From positions 1 through 8,753 of the forward strand of contig CATXJC010000062.1 of NCBI GenBank assembly GCA_958369755.1: a stretch of 8,753 nucleotides of DNA, written 5' to 3'. The DNA comes from an uncultured Prevotella sp. Lineage in GTDB: Bacteria; Bacteroidota; Bacteroidia; Bacteroidales; Bacteroidaceae. Position 1 is the first letter of the stretch. Each line of letters opens with the position of its first letter. Below are positions 1-5,706 of the stretch, piece by piece. The position numbers and the translations under genes were made by a program. Under the pieces are notes generated by a model. The model was not told where the DNA came from. It did not search any database and saw only the letters and a list, made by a program, of their open reading frames with translations.

Positions 1-30
1 AATTCTCGCCTTTCTTTCCAAGAAAAGTTG

Positions 31-38
31 TATATTTG
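31..38 (+). promoter_or_regulatory. Bacteroidetes-type -7 element for the MgtC-family gene
   Basis: TATATTTG matches the Bacteroidetes sigma-ABfr -7 consensus TAnnTTTG. No clear TTTG element is seen at the -33 position; a TTTC at 11-14 is too close. Transcription would start near 45, giving a leader of about 40 nt before the ATG at 85. A purine-rich AAAGAAAGGAC at 68-78 could act as a weak ribosome site. Confidence 0.6.
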
Positions 39-84
39 CAATTAAATGATTTTTTTGTTGATTAATTAAAGAAAGGACAATAAT

Positions 85-738
85 ATGGATGCAACCTATA
101 TTGATCTTACCATTCGTCTGTCTCTCGCCCTGCTTTTAGGAGGTGCGATAGGCATTGAGCGAGAATATCGTGCTAAGGAGGCTGGTTTCCGTACTCACTT
201 TCTCGTGGCATTGGGAAGTGCGCTTTTCTGTGTCGTTTCCCAGTATGGATTCGGAATTGACTTAAAGGATTCTTCCCGTGTGGCTGCGCAGGTGGTTTCG
301 GGCATTGGATTTCTGGGCGCCGGAACGATTATCTTCCAGAAGAACGTGGTGAGAGGATTGACTACTGCTGCAGGCTTGTGGGTTACGGCAGCCATCGGTC
401 TGGCGTGCGGTACGGGAATGTATGTAGCTGCAGCTATTACCACGGCGATGGTGTTGCTGGGACTGGAAGTATTGAACTACTGGATTCCGCAGTTGGGAAC
501 AACTACCATCGACTTGACCTTCACTGCGCCATCTCGTGAAAGCGTGAAGGAGTTTATCAGGCAAATCAAGCAGAAAGGTCTGGAAGTTCATTCCTATGAG
601 TTGAAAGAGCGCCGCTACTCGAAGGAGGAATTCCTGGAAGCGAACATAGAAATCAAGGCGAAGCGCGATTTCCACACCATGGAGATTCTTGATTACATGA
701 ACGAGTTCTCAGATGTCACGATTTCAACGATAAGATAA
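85..738 (+). CDS. MgtC/SapB family inner-membrane protein
   Basis: This 217-residue protein belongs to the MgtC/SapB family of small membrane proteins. The family founder, Salmonella MgtC, is linked to growth in low magnesium and survival in macrophages; most homologues have no proven biochemical role. Family hallmarks are visible: GIEREYRAKEAGFRTH at about 23-38, SSRVAAQVVSGIGFLGAG at 63-80 and GLTTAAGLWVTAAIGLACG at 91-109. Hydrophobic stretches at about 8-24, 38-54, 66-86 and 96-130 fit four or five membrane segments. Residues 139-217 are soluble and charged, and correspond to the ACT-like cytoplasmic tail found in many family members, so the protein looks complete. The ATG follows a purine-rich stretch and sits about 40 nt behind a TAnnTTTG promoter. 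It is monocistronic and ends at a shared terminator. No magnesium-responsive leader structure was recognised, and no mgtB-like transporter is adjacent, so a virulence role should not be assumed. Confidence 0.92.
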   Translation: MDATYIDLTIRLSLALLLGGAIGIEREYRAKEAGFRTHFLVALGSALFCVVSQYGFGIDLKDSSRVAAQVVSGIGFLGAGTIIFQKNVVRGLTTAAGLWVTAAIGLACGTGMYVAAAITTAMVLLGLEVLNYWIPQLGTTTIDLTFTAPSRESVKEFIRQIKQKGLEVHSYELKERRYSKEEFLEANIEIKAKRDFHTMEILDYMNEFSDVTISTIR

Positions 739-752
739 AATAGGTTAGGAGG

Positions 753-801
753 AAAAAAGTGAAGGAGCCAAGAACATTTGTCTTAGCTCCTTCACTTTTT
801 T
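753..801. terminator. Bidirectional rho-independent terminator between convergent genes
   Basis: GTGAAGGAGC at 759-768 pairs perfectly with GCTCCTTCAC at 786-795. The stem continues inward as AAGA 770-773 with TCTT 781-784 after one mismatch. It is flanked by six A at 753-758 and six T at 796-801, so it can end transcription from either side. It serves the MgtC-family gene (stop at 736-738) and the convergent methyltransferase gene (stop at 812-814). Confidence 0.92.
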
Positions 802-811
802 ATGATGTTTT

Positions 812-1537
812 TTAGAAAAACCTCGCCAGATAGTCGTAGTGTTCGCCTTCTGCCGCGAGTTCACCATGCAACCCGCAGGTTTCGGCGATGGATTTCAGTA
901 ATGGGAAATCTACGTAGAGCCAGTCGAAGCGGTCGCCCTTTACATCCTTGTAGATCATCTGATAATCTACTTCTCCGTAATAGGCTCCATTCAGATTGAT
1001 GTCGAAACTTCCATCCTCATTCTCGTAGATATATTTCAGATCAGAGGAATCGATGAGAATCTGACCGCCTGGATTCAGCAACGCCTTCAGGCGCTGGAAG
1101 AGGGCAGGGAGATGTTCTATCTTACCGGCAATTCCCGTTCCGTTCATCAGGAGGAGGATGGTATCGAACCCTGTTTCCAGATGTTCATCGAAAAGATTGA
1201 TGCATTCCGCATCCTTTACTCCTCTCAGTTCCATCGCTTCGCAGCTCAGAGGAGAAATATCAATGGCTTTTACCTCCAAGCCCTTCTCCTGCAAGGCGAG
1301 CGTATGGCAGCCGCTGCCGGCTCCGATATCCAGTACACGCCCTTTTGTGAGTTGCAAGGCCTTCTGCTCCAGCATCGGCATCTCCTCAACTTTTCTGAAG
1401 AGATGTTTCACCGGCATTTCGTCCTCTTCGAACATAGAAGAGAGCACACGTAATCTTCCTGCTCTTCCCGATTTCTGATAATCAAGGATAGCGGCACCCA
1501 TCGGGTCTTTGTCTTTTGATAATATCTTTGTATTCAT
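812..1537 (-). CDS. Class I SAM-dependent methyltransferase, substrate unknown
   Basis: This 241-residue protein has the Rossmann-type SAM-binding core. Motif I is VLDIGAGSGCHTLAL at about 68-82; the acidic residue ending strand 2 lies in VKAIDIS (89-95, D93); FDTILLLMNGTG (124-135) is the motif IV region; and ALLNPGGQILIDSS (152-165) is the post-core strand. The N-terminal 60 residues (DPMGAAILDYQKSG, then EEDEMPV) form a cap of the kind seen in a conserved Bacteroidetes methyltransferase group whose substrate I cannot name. The C-terminal part (DWLYVD, residues 205-210, through HYDYLARF at the end) is probably the substrate side. The family includes small-molecule, RNA and protein methylases, and nothing here decides between them. 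A promoter overlaps the end of the upstream secreted-protein gene, 37 nt away, so the gene can be expressed independently, though readthrough from upstream is also possible. The leader is very short, about 15 nt, with no Shine-Dalgarno. Confidence 0.88.
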   Translation of the reverse strand: MNTKILSKDKDPMGAAILDYQKSGRAGRLRVLSSMFEEDEMPVKHLFRKVEEMPMLEQKALQLTKGRVLDIGAGSGCHTLALQEKGLEVKAIDISPLSCEAMELRGVKDAECINLFDEHLETGFDTILLLMNGTGIAGKIEHLPALFQRLKALLNPGGQILIDSSDLKYIYENEDGSFDINLNGAYYGEVDYQMIYKDVKGDRFDWLYVDFPLLKSIAETCGLHGELAAEGEHYDYLARFF

Positions 1538-1558
1538 TTATTTTGCAATTTTTGAGTG

Positions 1559-1590
1559 CAAAATTAATGCTTTTTCATTGAATATGCAAG
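1559..1590 (-). promoter_or_regulatory. Promoter of the methyltransferase gene
   Basis: On the minus strand TAATTTTG (plus 1559-1566) matches TAnnTTTG. It is preceded 20 nt upstream by CTTG (plus 1587-1590), one base off the -33 TTTG element. The -33 part lies inside the last codons of the upstream gene that ends at 1575. Transcription would begin near 1552, about 15 nt before the start codon. Confidence 0.6.
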
Positions 1591-2264
1591 TTTTGAGGAG
1601 ATATTCTGCTGCTTCTTAATATTTCTCCTACCTTTTGCTTTTCGCTTTCAAAACTGAATTGCTGATAGATGATAATGGCATTCTGCAAATCTATGATATG
1701 AGGAGCCATCAGTCTGAGGGCTTTCATCTTGCTGTCACCAAAAGTGAATATATTCATCATGCTGACGGCTTGAGCACAAGAATAGTAACAGCCGAGACTT
1801 GCTACTTCTATCAAGTCGAACTTGTTGTCATCAAAGCTTGCCTTCTTCACCTTATTATATAGTTTGGAGAAGGAAGCATCGTCGAGACAATAGCCGTAAT
1901 CCATTCTGCCATCTGGATCACATCTTCCATCGTAGAGGGGTGGAGTTGGGTGTGGTTGCTGTACATTCGACGTCTGGCTGTTGGGTTCTATGATTCTTGT
2001 ATCGTACTGCACTACCTTTCCGTTTCTGTCGAAGAAGACCGTGATGTACTTGGAATCTCCAAACAGATTATTATATTTGGCATATTCCCATTTGTCCCCA
2101 TACATGTCGAAACTGGTGAGCTTAGGTTCTCCAAGAATGGCTATTACTTCCTGCTTGGTCATTCCTCGCTCCACGTTTCTTTTTCCTTTAGCCGAAGCCG
2201 AGAGGCATACGGCAAACATCAATATGGTTGTGGCGATGAGCGCCATCCAATCATTTCTTTTCAT
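1575..2264 (-). CDS. Secreted protein with BamE/SmpA-like and DUF4476 domains
   Basis: This 229-residue protein starts with a signal peptide: a KR-containing n-region, a hydrophobic core at about 7-23, and probable signal peptidase I cleavage after ASA at residue 25. A cysteine at 20 follows FAV, a poor lipobox, so a lipoprotein is less likely. Residues 30-90 resemble the BamE/SmpA/OmlA fold: GMTKQEVIAILGEP (34-47), then a DKWEYAKYNN strand (58-67) and ITVFFDRNGKVV (74-85). A Pro/Gln linker (95-112) leads to a C-terminal DUF4476-like domain (about 127-216), with helical repeats FSKLYNKVKKASFDDNK, AVSMMNIFTFGDSK and NAIIIYQQFSFESEK. Cysteines at 115, 126, 159 and 163 could form disulfides after export. 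The BamE-like fold binds partners in the outer-membrane assembly machine, but this architecture also occurs in proteins of unknown role; no function is assigned. It has its own promoter and lies upstream of the methyltransferase gene on the same strand. Confidence 0.85.
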   Translation of the reverse strand: MKRNDWMALIATTILMFAVCLSASAKGKRNVERGMTKQEVIAILGEPKLTSFDMYGDKWEYAKYNNLFGDSKYITVFFDRNGKVVQYDTRIIEPNSQTSNVQQPHPTPPLYDGRCDPDGRMDYGYCLDDASFSKLYNKVKKASFDDNKFDLIEVASLGCYYSCAQAVSMMNIFTFGDSKMKALRLMAPHIIDLQNAIIIYQQFSFESEKQKVGEILRSSRISPQNLHIQ

Positions 2265-2307
2265 AAGCTAAACTGTTTTTATAAGTTATTATATTGTTTT
2301 ATGGTTG

Positions 2308-2315
2308 CAAAAGTA
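2308..2315 (-). promoter_or_regulatory. -7 element for the BamE-like/DUF4476 gene
   Basis: The minus strand reads TACTTTTG, a full match to TAnnTTTG, 43 nt upstream of the start codon at 2264. There is no clear TTTG at the -33 position (plus about 2333-2339 is an A-rich tract). A hairpin at 2343-2370 lies just upstream and could be an operator. Confidence 0.6.
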
Positions 2316-2342
2316 CAGCTTTCTTTTGAAATAAAAAGAGAA

Positions 2343-2370
2343 GGATTCCCTAAAGTAGAAGGGAAAATCC
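2343..2370. other. Imperfect hairpin upstream of the secreted-protein gene
   Basis: GGATTCCC at 2343-2350 faces GGGAAAATCC at 2361-2370 across a 10-nt loop. CCC pairs with GGG, and GGAT with ATCC, around a small asymmetric internal loop. The right arm also forms the odd-centred palindrome GGGA-AAA-TCCC. It lies about 30 bp upstream of the -7 element of the minus-strand gene, a plausible operator position. It may equally be chance in AT-rich DNA. Confidence 0.3.
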
Positions 2371-2561
2371 CTATTTCCGATTTTGGTTATTTGTTTCACT
2401 TTTCGGGAATGGCTGTGATTATAAAAAGAGATTATCATTTACTGCTAAAGCCTAATATGACTGAATAACCGCACCGAGACGACTGGGTAAGTAACGAAAG
2501 GCGTTTAATCAGATTCAATGGACTAATATATTAAGTATACGTCAATAAGATTATAGGTAAC

Positions 2562-2599
2562 TACTCATGTCCATAGGGGGCTTCAATGGGGACTGAGTA
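2562..2599. other. Bulged stem-loop in intergenic DNA
   Basis: TACTCA (2562-2567) pairs with TGAGTA (2594-2599) and GTCC (2569-2572) pairs with GGAC (2590-2593), leaving a single bulged T at 2568 and a 17-nt loop containing a run of five G. This gives ten base pairs with one bulge. No T-tract follows on either strand, so it is not an ordinary terminator. The role is unknown; it could be part of a structured RNA or a protein-binding site. Confidence 0.4.
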
Positions 2600-2705
2600 A
2601 TTACGAAGAAATCTGCTTATAAAGTATATTTATGAGGTGTACACTTCTTTTGCTCCGATTGAGGTAGATGCTTGTTGCATTTTTTTGCAGAAAGTTCCTT
2701 TTAAT

Positions 2706-2739
2706 CTTGTGCTTTGCTGTACATAACTTGATATTTTTG
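2706..2739 (+). promoter_or_regulatory. Plus-strand promoter candidate inside the intergenic region
   Basis: TATTTTTG at 2732-2739 matches the -7 consensus TAnnTTTG. CTTG at 2706-2709, 22 nt upstream, is a near-match to the -33 TTTG; a perfect TTTG at 2713-2716 is only 15 nt away. No plus-strand protein gene follows before the terminator at 2870-2906, so if active it would make a short RNA. Confidence 0.4.
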
Positions 2740-2774
2740 CTAATTCAATGAAAATGAGAAAGATAGATATGTAG

Positions 2775-2830
2775 TATCCGATTCCCCCGAAATTCTTACC
2801 CTAATAATATCCGATTCCCCCAAAATTTTT
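2775..2830. repeat. Two 23-nt direct repeats with 33-bp spacing
   Basis: Copies at 2775-2797 and 2808-2830 share 21 of 23 bases. Each begins TATCCGATTCCCCC and continues with an A-rich then T-rich tail; the differences are G/A at position 15 and C/T at position 21. The spacer is 10 nt (2798-2807). Start-to-start distance is 33 bp, close to three helical turns, so bound proteins would face the same way. The second copy continues into an inverted repeat, CCCAAAA-T-TTTTGGG (2819-2833). The function is unknown: paired operator sites or remnants of a longer array are both possible. Confidence 0.75.
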
Positions 2831-2869
2831 GGGAGTATATCAGGTAAGTAAAGAAGAAAGTTTGTAATA

Positions 2870-2906
2870 AAAAAGTCCGTGAGCATTCATTGCCCACGGA
2901 CTTTTT
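2870..2906. terminator. Bidirectional terminator of the etf-acyl-CoA dehydrogenase operon
   Basis: GTCCGTG (2875-2881) pairs with CACGGAC (2895-2901). After one A-C mismatch, GCA (2883-2885) pairs with TGC (2891-2893), closing a 5-nt loop. Five A lie at 2870-2874 and five T at 2902-2906. It begins about 25 nt beyond the stop codon of the minus-strand dehydrogenase gene and can also stop plus-strand transcripts from the intergenic region. Confidence 0.92.
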
Positions 2907-2931
2907 AAATTATCTGATTCTTATAAATGTC

Positions 2932-4635
2932 TTATGCCTTGAAGCTCTCCAAGTCTTCTGCCTTGAAGTTCTGGATGTATGCTGAATGACCGAGAACTTC
3001 CTCCTCTGCCATGCGAACATATACGTTGGCACTCTTGGCAAACATCTCTGGAGCCTTGGTTGCATCGTCGAGGATGAGGAGTGACATCACGATGTCGCCA
3101 GTCATGTTGTAGAGACGGCGAGCCAGGAAGTCGTGAACAGCCTGATCGTTAGCCTCCTTCACCTTGTTGATGGCTGCCTCGTAAAGTTCTACGAGCTTAG
3201 CCACGCGCTCCTTCAATGCCTTCAAATCATCTGATACCTCATTCTCCAACATCTCCTTGATAATGCTGAGATAAGTACCGTTGGTGATGTAGCGGATGGC
3301 TGCAACAACCTGAAGCTGGGTGGTACCCTCGTAGATAGAGAAGATGCGGGCATCACGGAACAAACGCTGGCACTTGTACTCCATGATGAAACCAGAACCA
3401 CCGTGAATGCTGATGGCATCGTATGCATTCTGGTTGGCATACTCAGAGTTCATACCCTTTGCCAATGGAGTGAACGCATCAGCCAAGCGGGTGTATTTCT
3501 TCATCTCCTGACGCTCCTCTGGAGTGAGCTTAGTGTCGCGGGCGATGTCTTCCAAAGCCTTGTAGATATCTACGTAGCGGGCGCAGCAGTAGAGGAGTGA
3601 ACGGCCTGCATCCAACTTAGCCTTCATTCTTGAAAGCATGTCGTATACAGCTGGGAAGTTGATGATCTTCTCACCAAACTGAGCACGCTCCTTGGCATAG
3701 GCCAAGCCCTCGTTGTAAGCTTCCTGCTCAACACCTACACTCTGAGCTGCAATACCCAGACGGGCACCGTTCATCAAAGCCATCACGTACTTAATCAAAC
3801 CGAGACGGGTGTTACCGCAAAGCTCTGCCTTGGCATTCTTGTAAACCAACTCGCAGGTAGGAGAACCGTGGATACCCAACTTGTGCTCGATGTGACGAAC
3901 GGTTACGCCACCATCACGCTTGTCGTAGATGAACATAGAAAGACCACGACCGTCCTTGGTGCCTTCCTCTGAACGAGCCAGAACCAGGTGGATGTCTGAG
4001 TCACCATTGGTGATGAAACGCTTCACACCATTCAGACGCCATGTGCCGTCCTCATCCTGTGTAGCCTTCAGCATTACGCGCTGCAAGTCAGAACCTGCAT
4101 CAGGCTCAGTCAAGTCCATACTCATGGTCTCGCCTGCGCAGATGCGAGGGATGTACTTCTGGCGCTGCTCCTCAGAACCGAACTCATAGAGTGTATCGAT
4201 ACAGCTCTGGAGTGACCAGATGTTCTGGAAACCGGCATCGGCAGCAGCAATGATTTCAGAAGCCATAGAGAAGATGGCGTTAGGCAAGTTCAAGCCGCCG
4301 TAACGGCGAGGCATTGACAAACCCCAGAGGCCAGCCTTGCGGGTAGCATCGAGGTTCTCGAATGTCTTGCTGGCATAGATCATGCGACCATTCTCCAAGT
4401 GTGGACCTTCAAGGTCAACATCCTCAGAGTTTGGTTCGATGATGTTAGCTGCTACATCGCCGGTAATATCCAGCAATCGCTTGTAGTTCTCGATGGCATC
4501 CTCGTAGTTGACAGGAGCATCTTCAAACTGGTCTTTTTCTGCGTAATTTCTTTCCTTCAAGTCCACAACACGCTTCATGAGCGGATGATTCAAGTGGAAC
4601 TCTATTTCAGGATGGTCTGTATAATAATTAGCCAT
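2932..4635 (-). CDS. Acyl-CoA dehydrogenase family flavoprotein, long form
   Basis: Acyl-CoA dehydrogenases oxidise acyl-CoA to trans-2-enoyl-CoA with FAD and pass electrons to ETF; the reverse direction is also used in fermentation. Both family signatures are present: DLTEPDAGSD (174-183), followed by the flavin-contact FITNG (207-211), and the C-terminal RDARIFSIYEGTTQLQ (427-442). E436 in IYEGT occupies the position of the catalytic glutamate. HGGSGF (411-416) is the other typical FAD-dimer contact. At 567 residues it is much longer than the usual 380-400. There is an N-terminal extension of about 40 residues and a helical, charged C-terminal domain (about 455-567), as in the long FadE/DmdC-like branch. 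The chain-length preference cannot be read from sequence. It is the last gene of the operon, 35 nt after etfA, and ends at a strong terminator. The ATG follows an A/G-rich stretch. No thiolase, hydratase or hydroxyacyl-CoA dehydrogenase gene is in the window. Confidence 0.93.
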   Translation of the reverse strand: MANYYTDHPEIEFHLNHPLMKRVVDLKERNYAEKDQFEDAPVNYEDAIENYKRLLDITGDVAANIIEPNSEDVDLEGPHLENGRMIYASKTFENLDATRKAGLWGLSMPRRYGGLNLPNAIFSMASEIIAAADAGFQNIWSLQSCIDTLYEFGSEEQRQKYIPRICAGETMSMDLTEPDAGSDLQRVMLKATQDEDGTWRLNGVKRFITNGDSDIHLVLARSEEGTKDGRGLSMFIYDKRDGGVTVRHIEHKLGIHGSPTCELVYKNAKAELCGNTRLGLIKYVMALMNGARLGIAAQSVGVEQEAYNEGLAYAKERAQFGEKIINFPAVYDMLSRMKAKLDAGRSLLYCCARYVDIYKALEDIARDTKLTPEERQEMKKYTRLADAFTPLAKGMNSEYANQNAYDAISIHGGSGFIMEYKCQRLFRDARIFSIYEGTTQLQVVAAIRYITNGTYLSIIKEMLENEVSDDLKALKERVAKLVELYEAAINKVKEANDQAVHDFLARRLYNMTGDIVMSLLILDDATKAPEMFAKSANVYVRMAEEEVLGHSAYIQNFKAEDLESFKA

Positions 4636-4670
4636 TTTGCTTTTCTTATTTAAATAATGTGTAATGCAGA

Positions 4671-5693
4671 TTACTTAGAATTCTGCTTGTAGTACTTGAT
4701 GAGCTTAGGAACCACATCCTCAACATTGCCGTTGATAACGTAGTCGGCAATCTTGTTGATTGGAGCATCAGGATCGTTGTTTACAGAGATGATGATGCCT
4801 GAATCCTGCATACCGGCGATGTGCTGAATCTGACCAGAGATTCCGCAAGCGATATATACCTTAGGATGAACGGTAACACCAGTCTGACCAATCTGACGGT
4901 CGTGATCTACCCAACCTGCATCTACTGCAGCACGGGAAGCACCTACCTCACCATGGAGGAGATGAGCCAATTCGAAGAGCTGGTCGAAGCCTTCCTTGCT
5001 TCCTACGCCATAACCGCCGGCTACAACGATGGCAGAACCCTTCAGGTTGTGCTTGGCAGCCTCTACGTGGTGGTCGAGTACCTTTACTACAAAGTCCTCG
5101 GCAGGAACATACTTGCTTACCTCAGGGTAAACTACTTCCTTCTTGCACTCACCCTCGTAGATGCTCTTCTGCATCACGCCAGAGCGGACTGTAGCCATCT
5201 GTGGACGGTGCTCTGGGTTGACGATGGTAGCCACGATGTTACCACCGAAGGCAGGACGAATCTGATAGAGCAGACCCTCATAGTGCTTGCCGCTCTTCTT
5301 GTCGTCGTAATCACCGATTTCAAGTTCTGTACAGTCGGCGGTAAGACCGCTGGTCAATGAAGAAGAAACACGAGGACCGAGGTCGCGACCGATAACGGTG
5401 GCACCCATCAATGCAATCTGAGGCTTCTCCTCCTTGAAGAGGTTGACGAGAATGTCTGTATGAGGAGCTGAAGTATATGGGAACAAACCCTCAGCATCGA
5501 AAACAAATAATTTATCTACACCATAAGGGAGAATCTGATCCTCTACCTGACCCTTGATGCCGGTACCAACTACGATGGCATGGAGCTCCACGCCCTGCTG
5601 GTTAGCGAGCTTACGACCCTTGGTGAGCAATTCCTGAGATACCTCGGCAACGGTTGTGCCTTCTACCTCGCAATATACAAATACGTTGTTCAT
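4671..5693 (-). CDS. etfA: Electron transfer flavoprotein alpha subunit
   Basis: EtfA pairs with EtfB; its C-terminal domain holds the FAD that exchanges electrons with acyl-CoA dehydrogenases. The 340-residue length is normal (about 310-340). The N-terminal domain (about 1-190) includes MGATVIGRDLGPRVSSSL (96-113) and VRSGVMQ (169-175). The C-terminal FAD domain starts near 215 with AIVVAGGYGVGSKEGF (221-236) and continues with SRAAVDAGWVDHDRQIGQTG (253-272). The ETF-alpha signature is YIACGISGQIQHIAGMQDSG (280-299), followed by IISVNNDPDAPI. Residues 269-272 (GQTG) and Q288-H291 correspond to flavin-contact positions in known ETFs. It starts 13 nt after the etfB stop, so the two subunits are probably translated together, and the dehydrogenase gene follows 35 nt downstream. 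It is also called fixB in some organisms. No iron-sulfur insert is present. Confidence 0.97.
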   Translation of the reverse strand: MNNVFVYCEVEGTTVAEVSQELLTKGRKLANQQGVELHAIVVGTGIKGQVEDQILPYGVDKLFVFDAEGLFPYTSAPHTDILVNLFKEEKPQIALMGATVIGRDLGPRVSSSLTSGLTADCTELEIGDYDDKKSGKHYEGLLYQIRPAFGGNIVATIVNPEHRPQMATVRSGVMQKSIYEGECKKEVVYPEVSKYVPAEDFVVKVLDHHVEAAKHNLKGSAIVVAGGYGVGSKEGFDQLFELAHLLHGEVGASRAAVDAGWVDHDRQIGQTGVTVHPKVYIACGISGQIQHIAGMQDSGIIISVNNDPDAPINKIADYVINGNVEDVVPKLIKYYKQNSK

Positions 5694-5706
5694 TGTCTTT
5701 TCAAAA

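Larger units (their letters stand above)
2316..2869. other. Long intergenic region without a convincing protein gene
   Basis: About 550 bp separates the promoter of the secreted-protein gene from the terminator of the acyl-CoA dehydrogenase operon. I read it on both strands and found no tRNA or rRNA and no reading frame with the composition of a gene. A plus-strand frame running in from 1950 to 2468 is the antisense shadow of the secreted-protein gene. Recognisable content is limited to an imperfect hairpin (2343-2370), a bulged stem-loop (2562-2599), a plus-strand promoter (2706-2739), two 23-nt direct repeats (2775-2830) and an eight-codon frame beginning at 2748. The segment 2460-2640 may be decayed sequence or an unrecognised RNA. 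Confidence 0.6.
2746..2906 (+). ncRNA. Possible small RNA, about 160 nt
   Basis: This is the interval between the expected start site of the 2706-2739 promoter and the end of the hairpin terminator with T-tract at 2870-2906. It contains two 23-nt direct repeats and an AT-rich spacer. The only frame at its start runs from ATG 2748 and stops after eight codons (MKMRKIDM), which could be a leader peptide or the relic of a lost gene. I recognise no RNA family. The call rests only on promoter plus terminator, and the terminator is explained in any case by the convergent operon. Confidence 0.2.

Noticed and set aside
262..675. Minus-strand open frame of 137 codons opposite the MgtC-family gene
   Set aside because: It is antisense to a gene with strong MgtC motifs and has no promoter or known domain.
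2202..2207. Lipobox cysteine (residue 20) making the BamE-like protein a lipoprotein
   Set aside because: FAVC is a poor lipobox, and a better signal peptidase I site, ASA, follows at residues 23-25.
1950..2468. Plus-strand open frame of 172 codons running from the secreted-protein gene into the intergenic region
   Set aside because: Most of it is antisense to the BamE-like/DUF4476 gene; the tail past 2316 lacks coding character and no promoter precedes it.
2460..2660. tRNA or other standard RNA gene in the intergenic region
   Set aside because: No cloverleaf, T-loop consensus or CCA end was found on either strand.
2775..2830. Mini CRISPR array suggested by two repeats with a spacer
   Set aside because: The spacer is only 10 nt, there are two copies, and no cas gene is present.
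4821..5360. Plus-strand open frame of 179 codons opposite etfA
   Set aside because: It is a shadow of a well-conserved gene, with no promoter and no family features.
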